DNA of 64,000 bases from Mytilinidion resinicola (taxonomy: Eukaryota; Ascomycota; Dothideomycetes; Mytilinidiales; Mytilinidiaceae). Where the stretch lies: the NCBI RefSeq assembly GCF_010093595.1, contig NW_022985458.1, forward strand, positions 391,379-455,378, read 5' to 3'. Shown piece after piece: positions 13,201 through 23,689 of this stretch. Every line of letters starts with the position of its first letter. Position 1 is the first letter of the stretch. The position numbers and the translations under genes are program-made. Below the pieces are notes generated by a model, which was not told where the DNA came from, searched no databases, and worked only from the letters and a program-made list of their open reading frames with translations.

Positions 13201-15900
13201 TAATAGTTAGCCAGTAGCAACTGCTATTAAGACCCTTATTAAATAGTCCTGCAACGTCTATATAGAGGAGTTTTATTAGATATTCTCCTTTATAACCTAA
13301 GCGGTTATATAGCTTTTCGGTTATTTGCCCCTAAAAGCACGGATTATATAGTTCTTGCAGCTCTATATCTTAAATACTATAGGCTTACTTCTTAAGCTAT
13401 TGCAAGTTTATATTGCTTAGGTAAGCTAGTTAGTTATGCTAAAGGGTTAACTGTAGGCTAATATAGTAGGCTAGAAAAAAAAGGTTTATCTATAGGTTAA
13501 GTGCGTAAATACTGTAGTATTTGCTTGCAGTATATAAGCTCTTCTTACTTAACTTATTGCGGATACTCGCGCCCTTACTTAAGAACTTAACTTTAGCCCC
13601 GCATTTAAGTAACTGGAGCACAGATATAAGGCTTGCATACGCGGATAGGATAAAAAGGATATTATTAAGAATAAGCTATTTCCTTCTACCCTGTATATTA
13701 TATACTATATTTATTATACCTACTTCTAAGGGAGATGTAAATATATTAACGCTCTAAAGTGCAGGCCTATAGTATATACCTATCTAAATAAACTTTAAGG
13801 CGTTATTATATATATACTAGGCACAGCTACTATTAATAATCCAGGCGTTGCGGATTAGAAGCGTTCTTATAGTTATTATCGCGAAGGTATAGGTAAGTAT
13901 AGCGCAATTACTTCTAGCGTCCTTCCTAAATACCGCATTAACATCTTCTCCTATAGCCTTTATTACTATGAAAATAGGCTTCTTTAGGTTTTTCGGGCCA
14001 CCTGTATTATTATCCTTATTATTACTAAAGTGCTGTCTTTTTAACAGTTTGCAACTGTTAGCTTATAAGCCCTGTGCCCTTGCTTTATATCCCTTTTTAT
14101 TTTTCCCTTAGCCCTTTAGCCTTAGATTTTTCTTAAAGTATTTAGTTTTAATATAGTAGGGCTTTTAGTAGAAAAAGTAGTAGAAAATATTATTAATCTC
14201 GATTTAGTATATAGTTCTATTAGATAATAGAATAAGGTTCTTCTAGCCAGGCCCCCAAATTAGAGTAAGAGCAGGCAGCGCCTGCACGTTACTTAATTAT
14301 TTTCCTAGCTGCCCCTTCCTATATTTTTCCTTAATTGCCTTGCCTTTAATATAGTTAAATATAGGTGCAGCCTTAATAATATGCCCGTTTGCGTTTCTAT
14401 TATTAATAAGGTCTATCTACCTAAAGATATAATTACAGAAGCCTTTATATTTAGCGCCCAGCGCGTGTATAAAGAAGAATATATACTTAATTTCCGAAGT
14501 AATATAATTAGGGTTAAAAAGAAGTTTCTTAGCGTAAATCCTTCTAATTTCAGCTTTTAGGGCCTAAGTACTTCTATATTTTTCTTATATAAGGGATATA
14601 TACCGCCGCTGTAGGTTAATATACATCTCTAAACCTTCTAGTTTAAAGTTTTTCTTAACCGCCTATAAAAGAGATTAAACTTAATAGATTTTAAAAGTAT
14701 TAATCTATTGCGCGGTATTATATATTAGCTTTACTACAATTATCGCCGTATAGAACTTCTAGCAGTGCTGCTATTATTATATATCCTCTTCTTCTATAGG
14801 TAGAGTTGCTCTATCTTTAGTAATAGCAGATATTTAGATAAATTTATTAACCTTCTAGTTCTACCTAAACTAGTTACTAGCGTTGTTTAATATTAGAATA
14901 GTATTATAGAATATATTTAGGCTAAATTGCTTAAACTTTATAATATTAGTTATAGTAAAATTAGGTGCTCTTCTGCGCTAAAGAACTCTAATTTATTGCT
15001 AAGCGGGCTTAGGGCGATAGAGGTGGCGTAGTTAGATAAAGTGGCGGAGCATGCCTCTAGGCTAAAAAGCTTAAGGCTTAAAGCTTTACTTAGTTTACTT
15101 AAGATAATAGAAGGGCTGTAATTAGATAAGCCTAGCGTGGGCAAATAGGAAGGGGGCTTATAGTATCCGTCTAGTGCCTTATATAGCTTAAAGTGTTTTT
15201 TACACGCCCTAGAAAAGTAGGGAAATTATCGGCAGTTAACTAGGTATTGCAACCTAATTCCCTGGAAACTTATAGGTCTATTTAGTTAGAGGTTGTAATA
15301 TATAATATTATTATTATTAGTAATATATTTCTTCCTAGCCTTAGAAAATAGGGCATCTAGTTCTTATTTAAACCGGGAGTGCTTAATAGCCCTAGTGCGG
15401 GAGGATATAATTAACGCGCGGCGTATACGCTCCTTAAGAGGTAGGCGAAAGAATGCAATCTTAACTGCGCTAACCGATGTTAACAGGAAAAGCGTGCTTT
15501 AAATCTAACCCTAAGTCCACTTACAGTCTAGCCGAAGATAAGAGATATTATTTACTTTCTTTCTTGTCCAGCGGTGGGTTTTATTTTGCTGTTTTTTTTG
15601 TAGTGGTTGCAGTTTAAGAAGGTTAATTCGCGATCTTGTTATTGGAGTTAACATCTTTCCCGACCTCTTCTTATATTGTCGGTGTCATTTCATATGCTCG
15701 ACGTAGAGCGCATGTTGTGGGGTCGATTCCGCCCCTTCCGTTTCGGCATGGTTTCAATTCGCCTATCACAGGGGTTATCACTGTGATATCTACCCCTATC
15801 ACATTTATGGTGTTTGTGATTTCGTCGGATGGAGGGTGATCCGTCTTGTTCCGAGTTCTTATTGGACTGTTTCGCAGATATTAACTTCATCGCTCATAAG
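10230..15900 (-). pseudogene. Copia gag-pol polyprotein remnant, copy 2
   Basis: Minus-strand conceptual translation shows gag from about 15890 downward. The longest clean frames are 15690-15890 and 14950-15144, the latter a Ser/Leu-rich gag-like stretch. Gag-pre-integrase and integrase lie at about 13450-12700, with a recognisable DVAG core around 13250. RT lies at about 11600-11400 and RNase H at about 10880-10560. Stops fall at CAA/CAG/TGG-derived sites. It may lack parts needed to transpose even before RIP, but damage hides this. Confidence 0.8.
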
Positions 15901-15962
15901 ATCATCACTTGCTGCGGAAGCTTAGCTGTAGGTATATATCTCTCAAAACCTGAATCGTGCGA

Positions 15963-15977
15963 GCCGGGCTCATAACC
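15963..15977 (-). other. Primer-binding site, initiator tRNA-Met half-molecule type
   Basis: GCCGGGCTCATAACC abuts the 5' LTR. Its centre, GGCTCATAACC, is the anticodon stem-loop sequence of initiator tRNA-Met. Use of a half tRNA as primer is known from Drosophila copia and yeast Ty5. The RIP-altered equivalent in copy 1 is at 9868-9882. Confidence 0.65.
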
Positions 15978-16101
15978 TGTTGAGCAAGTGATTGTGTCTT
16001 CATTGATTTTTTGGCTATGGATGGGCGGGGTGCCTCATATATGTATCCATTCTCACCCCTTGTCACATCGTTTCAGCCACCATTAACCGTGACATTCAAC
16101 A
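15978..16101 (-). repeat. 5' LTR of Copia 2 (unmutated)
   Basis: 124 bp with intact ends TGTTGAGC...CATTCAACA. It serves as the best reference for the family LTR, and contains TTGGCTATGGATGGGC and a CCTCATATATG segment that may be the promoter area. Confidence 0.9.
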
Positions 16102-16106
16102 TTACC

Positions 16107-16314
16107 GTTCTTCGTAATGGTACGTCCTTAGGAACGGTACGGATGTCGTACTAGCCCCTATGATCCCAACTTTAGAATGGTACAAAGCTCGTACTGGTCC
16201 CTATATAGGCGTTCTTCGTAATGGTACGCCCTTAGGAACGGTACGGATGTCGTACCAGCCCCCATGATCCCAACTTTAGAATGGTACACAGCTCGTACTG
16301 GTCCCTATGTGGCG
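16107..16314. repeat. Two tandem 104-bp satellite units
   Basis: Units start at 16107 and 16211 with GTTCTTCGTAATGGTACG and are nearly identical. Each carries GGAACGGTACGGATGTCGTAC and a second half with AGAATGGTACA.AGCTCGTACTGG. Partial copies lie at 10008-10078 and, more diverged, before 3943, so both Copia elements landed in this array. Confidence 0.85.
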
Positions 16315-16317
16315 GAG

Positions 16318-17240
16318 AAGGGGCCCTTACGCGGTTCGGGTGACAACCGCCCTACGGGAGCAGATGACATTGCTAGTCGAACCCCGTACGGGATCATCGT
16401 CCGCAGGAGGATATACAGGGTGCGGGTAACAGAAGATATCGATGAAGTGGCCCTTGCGGGAGTTTCATGCGAACGAGCGAATTCCCGGTTCGGGTGACGA
16501 CCGCCGTTAGCCTGCGTCCCGTATGGGAGTCGTTAACATACGGACGGGGAAAGGTAGCGCCCTCCGTGCCGCACGGCAGTACCGTGTGTACGAGTGGAGT
16601 GTGAAAACGGGTGTGTGTATCTGGAGGAGCTTGTCCCGTACGGGGCCGTCTCGAGTATAAGGAGTTACAGGAAGCAATTTGCGTCCCGTATTGACGACGG
16701 CTGTATGCGGGTGGAAGAAAACGGGTGACGACCTATACGAGCGATGCAGGACTCGGGAATCTGGACCGCTCCCATGGGCGCTAAATCACCGTACGGGATG
16801 TGTGATGTAGCGCCCATCTCAAATCCTGCCACCATACGGGCTTCATATCCCTGTGCGTTTCTCGCATATAGGAGCCATTCCCGTGCCGTATGTAGGGGTA
16901 TGGCAATAAATCCCATAGGGGGTTTAGCGGTACGGGCGTGTATCCCGTACGGGATATGGCCCTACGGTGCATGAACCCGCATAGGCACCAACTTTGACCC
17001 ACCTCTGGCCCGCAGCGAATCTGTAACCGCGCGACAAAAATGCATGTGGCGTAATATCCCGCATGGGAATCATTCACATCTAATTGGTGGTAAACCAATC
17101 CACGATTTCGAAAGCGGCAAAACGAAAACCAGAAACGCGAAAGTCATTACACAAAACAGATACTGGGGCTGTATGTTCCAATTCCCGAATTGCCTCCCAT
17201 ATGGGACCGTTTTGTGTATGTATTACGCCCCGTGCGGGAC
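16318..17240. repeat. Cluster of CCCGTACGGG-type palindromes
   Basis: Exact CCCGTACGGG occurs at 16383, 16635 and 16944. Variants with the same CCC-N4-GGG frame are CCCGTATGGG (16518), CCCGCATGGG (17058), CCCATATGGG (17196) and CCCGTGCGGG (17229), with many half-sites (CTACGGG, GTACGGG, CCCGTA) between. A second repeated phrase, GGTTCGGGTGAC.ACCGCC, occurs at about 16333 and 16484. No convincing gene lies here; short frames run in all directions. Not RIP-mutated. Confidence 0.7.
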
Positions 17241-17299
17241 TATACCTCGTGTACACTAGACGCCTGGAGCCGGATCGAAGGGTTAGGTGGATCTTAGAT

Positions 17300-17640
17300 C
17301 CAGGCATGTTATAGGGATCGCCGTCGCCCGCGCCGCAGAGACTAGAAATGGTTCTTGCAAGCTGTGTTTTGCGGCGTGTTTCCCCGCCACGTGTCCACTA
17401 ACTGGCACAGCATCTAACGGTCAAACAGCAAAGGATGCGAGGCTAACTGTATAAGGAACCTGTTAGACTTCTGACCAAAAATAGTATGCGGATGAGAATT
17501 CCCCACCATTCTAATTTGGGTTAGGGTTAACCCGTTTTCTGTTTCGTTCGAAGGCCACACCGTTTCATATGCGTTTTAGTTAAGGCTCAGCTATATTTGA
17601 TAACGTTTTCGGCGCTGTGAAGGGTTTTTTGAACTGGGCG
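17300..17640. other. No gene seen; single telomere-like motif
   Basis: Unique-looking sequence with CpA and TpG retained. GGGTTAGGGTTAACCC at 17518-17533 holds one and a half copies of the TTAGGG telomere repeat and is palindromic at its end. One occurrence is too little to call a telomere scar. Confidence 0.4.
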
Positions 17641-17659
17641 GCAGAATTCAACTGGCCGA

Positions 17660-17850
17660 ATTCCGAGCGGTTAGTTAAGTTCTAAGAGGCCATCCAAATT
17701 ATAAGTGGCTAACCAATTCTTAGCGGCCCGCCAAATTATAAGTAGCTAACCAATTCTTAGCGGCCAGCCAATCTAAGTGGCCAGCCGACTTCTTAGAGGC
17801 CAGCCGAAATCTTAGCGGCCAGCTAATTTAAAGGGCCAGCCGAGCTCGAA
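17660..17850. repeat. Imperfect minisatellite, AGCGGCCAGCCAA-type
   Basis: Repeated phrase of about 20-25 bp: TTCTTAGCGGCC.GCCAA alternating with ATAAGTGGCTAACCAA, running at least eight times with drift, and ending CGAAGTGGCCAC. Confidence 0.7.
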
Positions 17851-18197
17851 GTGGCCACAGGCAGGTGCCCGAAAATGGGACCCTTATCGCCTTGGCAGGT
17901 CTTGGCGTATGTGGCCTATATCCGGGACAAGGAGACAGCCCAGAATAGAACATAGAGCCACTATCTGGCTCCAAGCTGTACTATTTCCAGTAAGTTTTGT
18001 CTTAGAACTGGGCGGTTTCCAAAGACCTGGAATTTTTAACGTTGGCAGGGACTAGATTTGGAACCGTAATCTGAAAACTAGATCTTATATTCTCTACGCA
18101 TTCCTCTGCCTCTATCCAGGATACAGAATTTACATCTAGCCCTTATATTATATAGCAGAGGTTAGGGGCGCCCGCTAATAGTCCACTATTCGCAGCT

Positions 18198-18930
18198 ATG
18201 TCTCCAGAGCAGTTAATACGAATACTTGCACAATTAAAGTCGAAGCAAGCCGCGAACGAAAATGTCCGAAAGCGACTAGAGACCCTTAATAACAAATTTT
18301 AAGAGTTGTAGGAAGATTATGGTACAGACATATAGTTTATAGCACAACGTAACGGCCGATTCTGTACCTACACTTCTACAGATAAGCCTTTACTAGGTCC
18401 AGAAACCCTTATATATATCCCTTCTTCCATTATTTCACAGATAATTAACGTATAAGGAAAAAATATATCCCCCGCCAGTAAAGAAGACCGCAGCATATTT
18501 TAACCAAACTACTAATGGGCCAACGAAGGTCGTCACCCGACGCAGGCCAAGAAGGACTAAGCACGTGACGGCGGGACGTGCTCCCCCTGCGTCAGATGTT
18601 CAGCCTTAACCTGCTAAGTCCTCGCCAATTAAGCATACAAACACGGGAAACACTTACAGGAACGGCGAGTAATTAAAGACGCGGGTTAGACCTCTTCTTG
18701 CTATAGTAATATTAGTTAAGAGAATCTAGATGTTTAGGCAAGATATACTTACAGCAGCAACCTTACGGATAATATTAATAGAATCTGTAAAGTATCCGTC
18801 GGTGCCCTACGTTGTAATTTTCGCCGAACCTGCAGTAAAGAATGAAACGTCCAAATTTTCAAGAAATTGCGCTAGCTGAATATCCTTAATCCCACTTTTA
18901 GATACTGCCGGAAGCGGACCATTTAATAGT
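18198..18930 (+). pseudogene. Unidentified Cys-containing protein, RIP-disabled
   Basis: ATG at 18198 starts MSPEQLIRILAQLK, a helical N-terminus, then continues in one frame as NGRFCTYTSTDKPLLGPET and IYIPSSIISQI. A Cys cluster GTCSPCVRCSALTC is at 18574-18615, and the frame runs on past 18900. In-frame TAA/TAG codons (for example in NKF.EL.EDYG) are of the RIP kind. The C-x2-C-x2-C spacing hints at metal binding, but I do not recognise the family and do not assign a function. Codons make sense across stops for more than 200 residues, so this is a real former gene. Confidence 0.55.
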
Positions 18931-18963
18931 CCACCTAGACGAGCCTGTTGGACAGTTTGTTTA

Positions 18964-19036
18964 ATACTATACCTTAGACTATAGTTGTCTTAGGACTATA
19001 GCCGTCTTAAGACAGCTATAGTCTAAGGTATAGTAT
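18964..19036. repeat. 29-bp inverted repeat (hairpin)
   Basis: Arms 18964-18992 and 19008-19036 match at 28 of 29 positions (core CTTAGACTATAG.TGTCTTA) around a 15-nt spacer that itself contains GGACTATAG. It could be a tiny MITE-like insertion or a fold-back; no target duplication was identified. Confidence 0.75.
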
Positions 19037-20670
19037 AATACTGATGGCCAGCACTTCTGGGTTTAGATTATTGGCTGGGACGAGGTAGTTAAAGGTAACT
19101 CCGTAGTAGTTAATATAGCTAAAGTAACAAGAATCAGTTAAGCGATACTATACAGCGTCTTTTAGCAATGCATACTTACTCTAATAGCCTTCTTCTATCT
19201 ATTGCCCAGGCTAAATACTTATCTTGAACAGGCAGATCGCCTTTGGAAGACTAAAGGTCGTTCTCTCTATATAGCGCCTGGTGTGTAAGGCTTGCAAGAG
19301 TCCGCCCCGCTGACTGCGGAAAGGGGCTAACCCGGTGCCAAGATACGTTAGGAAGAAGCTTCTGTATAGACTCTAGTGGTCTATGTATCTAAATCCGCAG
19401 TAGCTTATAAAGAGGCGGAGGATGAAGATAATAAGGCGGCTTATAGATGCAGGGCGGAATAAAAAGCTTAAGAGCTATTACTGCTGGTTACTTCTCGCTT
19501 AAGCTGTGGGTTAATATTTGCACTTCGCTAAGACTGTAAGACTATAGCTAATACATATATTATACGCTATATGTGGCGGGTAATAGCTATATGTTAGCAG
19601 TGCGGGGCAATTATATAGGAATAGGGCGCTATCCTCTAGTGCTGACCTTTATACTTACAACTATAAAGCAGCACGTATAAGCTAGTAAAGTAAGTCTAAT
19701 GGCAACTAGAAGAGCCTTTCTTATTTAGTGCTAACCTTCTTAAGATATATGATTTAACTACAACGTTCTACGCATGCGGTTACATTAAATCCCGAAATAT
19801 ATAAACAAGCACCTGCCCTAACCCCTTGACCTGTGTGAAGAATTATAAGGAAGCAAACGGCCCTAACAACTGCGGCGGCACAGCCTGCAACACACCGCCC
19901 TCCTCTTAAGGACGAAGACAATATTACCACATCGATAACTCGAATAAGTACTGGCTTGAGGAAGCGCAAGATAGATTACGAGATGCCTGTCGTTACTGTT
20001 TATTAGGAGAAGGGATTTCCCACGATATTATATCTATTCAGAGGCAATATAATCGGTCGCAGCCTTCTCTTATATGTCCTCCTAATACTACATACTGCAG
20101 TATACAAACGTGAAAGAACCCAGCCTGCTCGTCAACTTCCGTTAATGTGAACGTCGAATTAGAAAGGTATACGTTGTAACACCTAGTTGGTCCACGGCGG
20201 CGCGCTCGCGGAAGTGAGGACGGCGTGGCTGCGGGTGTTCTATAAGAAGCTTCGCATTGGTTGTAGCTGTCGTAGCGAGCAATAGAGTCGAAGGACTTTC
20301 TTGTGAAATTTGTCAGCGCTTCTTCGTGGTTGTGGATAGTAGAGATGCGAATTCTCTCGCCTTTGAAGGCCCAGCGCGCGCGACCTAACTCTTGCGAGAG
20401 CCCGCACCCGCGCAAGACTCGCCGTCTCGTGCTAGCCAAGATGGCCGCCAACAACTACAACAAATCCGTATCGTTATCGCACAAAAGACGTTTGGACTTC
20501 ATCAACGATCTAATTAACACCTGATCGTATATCTGACCGCCGTTAAACGCCGTTGCACGTCCTTACGCATCGTTCGAAGCACCCCTATACACCTTCCAAC
20601 GCTCCAAACCACCAAAAATAAGGCCCAGATTCACGATCCGGCGAAAAATCAATTAAAAGAAGGATCAAAA
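19037..20670. other. Degraded unassigned sequence
   Basis: Fragments of apparent coding sense exist on the plus strand, for example EEAQDRLRDACRYCLL near 19955-20000, but stops and frame changes prevent a model. From about 20160 to 20530 the DNA is GC-richer and unmutated, with overlapping open frames on both strands and no recognised domain. Confidence 0.4.
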
Positions 20671-20745
20671 AAACTCGCCCTCGCGGGACTCGAACCTTTT
20701 CGAGGCGTCTTGACGACCACCAGCAAAGTTATTTATTAAGAGGCG
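20667..20745 (-). other. tRNA-like or SINE remnant with B box and T-run
   Basis: On the minus strand, GGTTCGAGTCC at 20686-20696 matches the pol III B-box consensus. It is followed about 12 nt later by a run of seven T, at the spacing of a tRNA 3' end. The T-stem and D-arm do not pair properly, so this is not a functional tRNA call. Confidence 0.3.
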
Positions 20746-20934
20746 CACGCAATCTTGGGCCGGTGCATTTCTGCTGACTAAAGAGCCCTCCTTCTTAATA
20801 AGATGTATGCCGTCGCACTTTCCACATGACGACTCACACTTTCTGGTTTCTAATCATGCAGGAACAGGATCCCCGATCCCTTGTGGCAACTAATTGGCTG
20901 TTACTATTAAGCTAGTCCAATATAAGATTAGTAA

Positions 20935-20969
20935 GGGCATCCCAAGATGAACGTCTCTCTGGGATGCCC
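20935..20969. repeat. 10-bp inverted repeat
   Basis: GGGCATCCCA and TGGGATGCCC separated by 15 nt, immediately before the minisatellite. Confidence 0.6.
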
Positions 20970-21004
20970 CCAAAATATGATAGGTAGTAATGATGACGGT
21001 GACC

Positions 21005-21450
21005 AAAAGGCGCCAAGTGCGCAAGGATCGTGCGAGCAGGCGGATCGTGCAGGCAGGCGAATCGTGCAAGCGGGCGAATCGTGGAAGCGGATGGATCGTG
21101 CGAGGAGGCGATCGGAGGCGGATCGTGCAAACGGGCGGATCGTGCAAGCGGACGAATCGTGCAAGCGGATGGATCGTGCGAAGAGGCGATCGTGGAGACG
21201 ATCCGGAGGCGGATCGTGCGAGCAGGTGGAATCTTTCAGGCAGGCGGATCGTGCAAGCGGGCGGATCGTGCGAGGAGGCGGATCGTGTAAGCGAATGGAT
21301 CGTGCGAGGAGGCGATCGTGGAGGTGATCATGGAGGCGGATCGTGCGAGGAGGCGGATCGTGCGAGGAGGCGGATCGTGCAAACAGGCGGATCGTGCAAG
21401 CGGGCGGATGGCGATCGTGGCGGCGATCGTGGCGGCGGATCGTGCAGTGC
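21005..21450. repeat. GC-rich minisatellite, GGCGGATCGTGCAAGC-type
   Basis: About 25 imperfect repeats of a roughly 17-bp unit (GGCGGATCGTGCAAGCG and GGAGGCGATCGTGC variants). It opens long frames on both strands (Arg/Ala/Asp-rich on plus, His/Asp/Pro/Arg-rich on minus). These frames are repeat artefacts, not genes. Confidence 0.85.
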
Positions 21451-21514
21451 AAGTGCCAAATCGCAAGTTGACTCATGCTGCACGTGACTTTGCCATTTGC
21501 GAACTCCTGGAGCT

Positions 21515-21735
21515 GTAGCCAGGTCCTAGCATAATATAGGTCCTAGGACACTAGGGCGAGGACAGGATAGGACCTAGGAAAAGGGCTCTAGAACAGCAGG
21601 TGTTCTAGAACACCAAGGGTTCTAGGACAGCCGTCCTAGGGCACTATAGGTCCTAGGACAATCGTTATAGGATACTATAGGTCCTTGGGCAACCGTTCTA
21701 GGATAGAAGTCCTAGAACAAGGGTCCTTAGACAGA
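21515..21735. repeat. CCTAGG-centred repeat array
   Basis: Repeats of GGTCCTAGGACA and TTCTAGAACA type every 20-30 bp. Each unit core is itself palindromic (TCCTAGGA, TTCTAGAA), so the array can fold back in many registers. Confidence 0.75.
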
Positions 21736-22490
21736 ATAAGTGTCCCTAGCAGCGTCGTAGTACAGGGGGTGCTGTAGCTGTCGGGCGCCCTGCAACGGCA
21801 GAGCAGAGAAGCAGCGCTGGCTTGCGTCGGGTGCGAAAATTGAAATGAGCGGACCGTTAATAGGAAACTAATCTTCGTCTAAGATGCTATAGTGCTATTC
21901 AGGAAAGACGTAGGGGAGTTAGAGTAGTTGCCTTGCTAGACATGCGGGATGTACTTGTTAATTGCTGTCCGAGCCGGAGGGCATAGGCACGGGCCCAATA
22001 GCCATGCAAGACGACTTAGTCAAGCACATTTGCTGGAGCTAAGCTCTCGCAAGTCCGCACTCGCGTTTCTTGCAACACCCTTATTGTCCCTTCTAGCGAC
22101 TACAGTACTAGCTTTATCCGACTATACAACTCTCGGTCTTCCTTCTGCTACTACTTCCCACCTGGGAACCTGAACTAGCAGCAAGGTCCTTAAAAGAGAG
22201 CAGTCGTCCTTAAGCAATTGCATCGGGAAATATCGACTTTAACGTATCGCGAAACGAATCGAGTTCATCCTTAATAGGATTAGCTTTAACAGCTTAAAGC
22301 TGACTTTTTAAAAGTTGAGCTATAGATAGGAAAGGCCTTAAGCACAGCAGTCGCGAAGGCGCGAAGGAAACTCGCTCGGGGCTTAGTCAGATAACACGCT
22401 ATTCCTTAAATGGTCACTGCGCCTTATAATAGCGTGGCGAAGTAGGTTTATACCGTTATTACGCTTTCTAGACGCAGCGCAAATACTCCA
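21736..22490. other. No gene recognised
   Basis: Mixed composition with moderate RIP. One 74-codon open frame at 21949-22173 has no recognised domain and no supporting context. Confidence 0.35.
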
Positions 22491-22499
22491 CCTTTACTG

Positions 22500-22660
22500 A
22501 GATCGCCGACCGATAGCCCTTGTCTTCCTGCCCTGGAACGATCAACCGCGCGCAAAAAGGCTTCTGTTGCTCAGTCCCACTCCCAGGTTGAACCCGATCT
22601 GCGCCGGGCTAATAACAAACAAACCTCTAGCACAACGGCGCGACTGGCCGGCGAAGCCTA
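22500..22660 (+). repeat. Copy 1 of a segment shared with 55.56-55.77 kb
   Basis: GCCGACCGATAGCCCT.GTCTTCCTGCCCT and the following AAAA.GCTTCTG...GTCCCA segment match 55561-55650 with scattered substitutions and small indels. In one plus frame both copies read IADR.P.SSCPAL..., then TARKKAS. It suggests a duplicated, now broken gene; family unknown. Confidence 0.55.
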
Positions 22661-23689
22661 ATGTATAAGAGAATCGACAGGAGGTATCGGTGCCGAGTAA
22701 GGGGCACCGATCCTAACTTGGGGTCCAGCACCAGGTAAATAACATACTTTCTAAAGAACCTGTTATAATTTATTTGTCACCTAGTAAACCCGTGACCGAA
22801 TATAAGACTTAAGAACTAAGTACAATACCTGGGCAAGGACCTAATATATATTAGCTGAGTCCGAGCACGGGCATAAAGGCCCCTCGACTTCTCTAAAATT
22901 GCGGAAACAATATAAGCCCGTTGTTTTGACGTCGATGTCAACGCCTCCCTAATAACAGGTATAATTAAGTGGAAAGATCACTTTGAATTCATTTAATAGT
23001 CAGTGTTGCGCTACGATACTAAATCCACCTCAGCTCGACAGCCGACAAATCCTACAACAGATGTTCTCTTTGTGTAGTGCCTAGACAACTTGCTACATTC
23101 TAGAAATAGGCTTAAACGCGGTAGAGACCACGCAATTGGAGCGAGGTGTTGGCAAATAATCAGAGTTGCCATCTTTAGTCGTCGGTATTGATGTGACCAA
23201 ACTAGATAACAATGCGCTCTACTAGTGGCGCACCAGCGGATTAGACCTGGCTCGGATAATAGAGGAGGCTAAGTTTCCCGATAAAATAAAGAACTAGTTC
23301 CTTACGCTCTACAGTGCTGTTATTTGTCTATTGCTTTAAGGAAAGCCTCAGGTCGGATTAATACCAACTGCCGTAGGTTAGGATGGCAATCCCTTCAAGT
23401 ACAGCTGGGAATTTAAAGGCTCCACTAAGAAGTCGAGTGTCCGGTTTATCTTAGATCTGACCTAGGTTCGCCCTCTAAATAAGAACTGCCCTATAAGTAT
23501 AGATACAGTAGAGGAGGTTCTTAAGATTCTAAAGCATAAGAGTCCACTTTATAATAATTATTGGGTGCGTTTATCCAGGTGCCCGGCCGGTAGAGATGTT
23601 ATCTTCCCTTGGGCCATAATTCGAAAAGTGGCATTTAACGGTTGCTTCGATAATCATATCGAAGAACTCACGTAAAACTAACTCTGAAT
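22661..23689. other. Degraded unassigned sequence with a small hairpin
   Basis: ATCGGTGCC/GGCACCGAT arms at 22686-22694 and 22703-22711 form a hairpin. Plus-strand fragments with coding flavour occur around 23300-23640 (for example GRDVIFPWAIIRKVAFNG), perhaps part of the pseudogene downstream. No domain recognised. Confidence 0.4.

Larger units (their letters stand above)
10079..16101 (-). mobile_element. Ty1/Copia LTR retrotransposon, copy 2
   Basis: Element of 6,023 bp with LTRs at 10079-10202 and 15978-16101 and an exact 5-bp target duplication, TTACC, on both sides. It is the same family and orientation as copy 1, and its sequence is collinear throughout at an offset of about 6.1 kb. 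The left LTR and most of the interior are RIP-mutated. The rightmost ~520 bp, including the 5' LTR and the gag start, retain CpA/TpG and look almost pristine. Confidence 0.92.

Noticed and set aside
16107..17260. CRISPR-like array of repeats
   Set aside because: Satellite units are adjacent without spacers and the palindromes have irregular spacing; the genome is eukaryotic.
16665..17314. Several 70-105 codon frames on both strands
   Set aside because: They overlap one another across the palindrome cluster and have no recognisable protein features.
17518..17533. Telomere remnant GGGTTAGGGTTAACCC
   Set aside because: Only one and a half units; chance occurrence is plausible.
20928..21487. 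Long open frames on both strands (up to 182 codons), His/Asp/Pro- or Arg/Ala-rich
   Set aside because: They are produced by the GGCGGATCGTGC minisatellite: all frames are open because the repeat lacks stops, and there is no domain or unique sequence.
22661..23689. A DUF3723 or other Starship cargo gene
   Set aside because: I could not find a diagnostic motif; naming it would be guesswork.
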